Shown here piece after piece: positions 32,594-32,605 of a stretch of DNA of 32,605 bases (position 1 is the stretch's first letter; every line of letters starts with the position of its first letter). The position numbers were made by a program, and so were the translations under genes. The stretch comes from Caldimicrobium sp964595655. GTDB taxonomy: Bacteria; Desulfobacterota; Thermodesulfobacteria; Thermodesulfobacteriales; Thermodesulfobacteriaceae. The stretch lies in assembly GCA_964595655.1 (NCBI GenBank), contig CAZQQV010000014.1:1-32605 (forward strand), in the 5' to 3' direction. The notes beneath the pieces are model-generated. The model was not told where the DNA came from. It ran no database searches and worked only from the letters and a program-made list of their open reading frames with translations.

Positions 32594-32605
32594 ACTACCC
32601 CTCCT

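Overview
The window looks like part of the chromosome of a thermophilic sulfate-reducing bacterium, most likely of the Thermodesulfobacteria (Thermodesulfobacterium/Caldimicrobium-like). This rests on a complete sat - unknown gene - aprBA - qmoABC sulfate activation and reduction cluster, AT-rich DNA, short intergenic spaces, and an 11-subunit complex I operon without nuoEFG. The assignment comes from gene content and order, not from a database search. A 100-N gap with 55-bp identical flanks shows that the sequence is a scaffold from a short-read, probably metagenomic, assembly. Every supported gene lies on the minus strand, so transcription runs from the right end of the window to the left.

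Right part (about 32.6 to 25.5 kb): ppsA, a small secreted proline-rich protein, an FtsB/DivIC-like division protein, ribH, pgk, a triosephosphate isomerase fused to a CoA-binding domain, and scpA. These are central carbon (gluconeogenic), riboflavin, division and chromosome-segregation genes. The pgk-tpiA spacer holds palindromes, a 21-bp tandem repeat and the assembly gap, which appears to be artificial.

Middle part (25.4 to 15.1 kb): one operon beginning with a four-cluster ferredoxin-like protein and continuing nuoABCDHIJKLMN. The NADH-oxidising module is absent, so the complex probably takes electrons from ferredoxin or another carrier. A TTGACA promoter precedes the operon.

Sulfate-reduction part (14.9 to 5.8 kb): sat, a 119-residue unknown protein, aprB and aprA, closed by a strong intrinsic terminator. 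Then comes qmoABC, with its own candidate promoter in the loop of a long inverted repeat, and a terminator. Sat makes APS, AprBA reduces it to sulfite, and QmoABC is the membrane electron donor to AprBA.

Left part (5.7 to 0 kb): the most novel region. A membrane histidine kinase whose extracytoplasmic Cache-like sensor carries a CxxCH heme c motif is followed by an NtrC-type sigma-54 response regulator and a small two-helix membrane protein. Immediately downstream lies a good sigma-54 (-24/-12) promoter with two identical 16-bp palindromes 42 bp apart, the layout expected of an enhancer for that regulator. It would drive a run of small genes: a 73-residue membrane protein, two tandem paralogous glycine-rich membrane proteins, a 116-residue soluble protein, and an NrfD-family quinone-linked membrane subunit cut by the window edge. 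Together these look like a self-contained, heme-sensing, sigma-54-controlled respiratory or redox-response module of unknown function.
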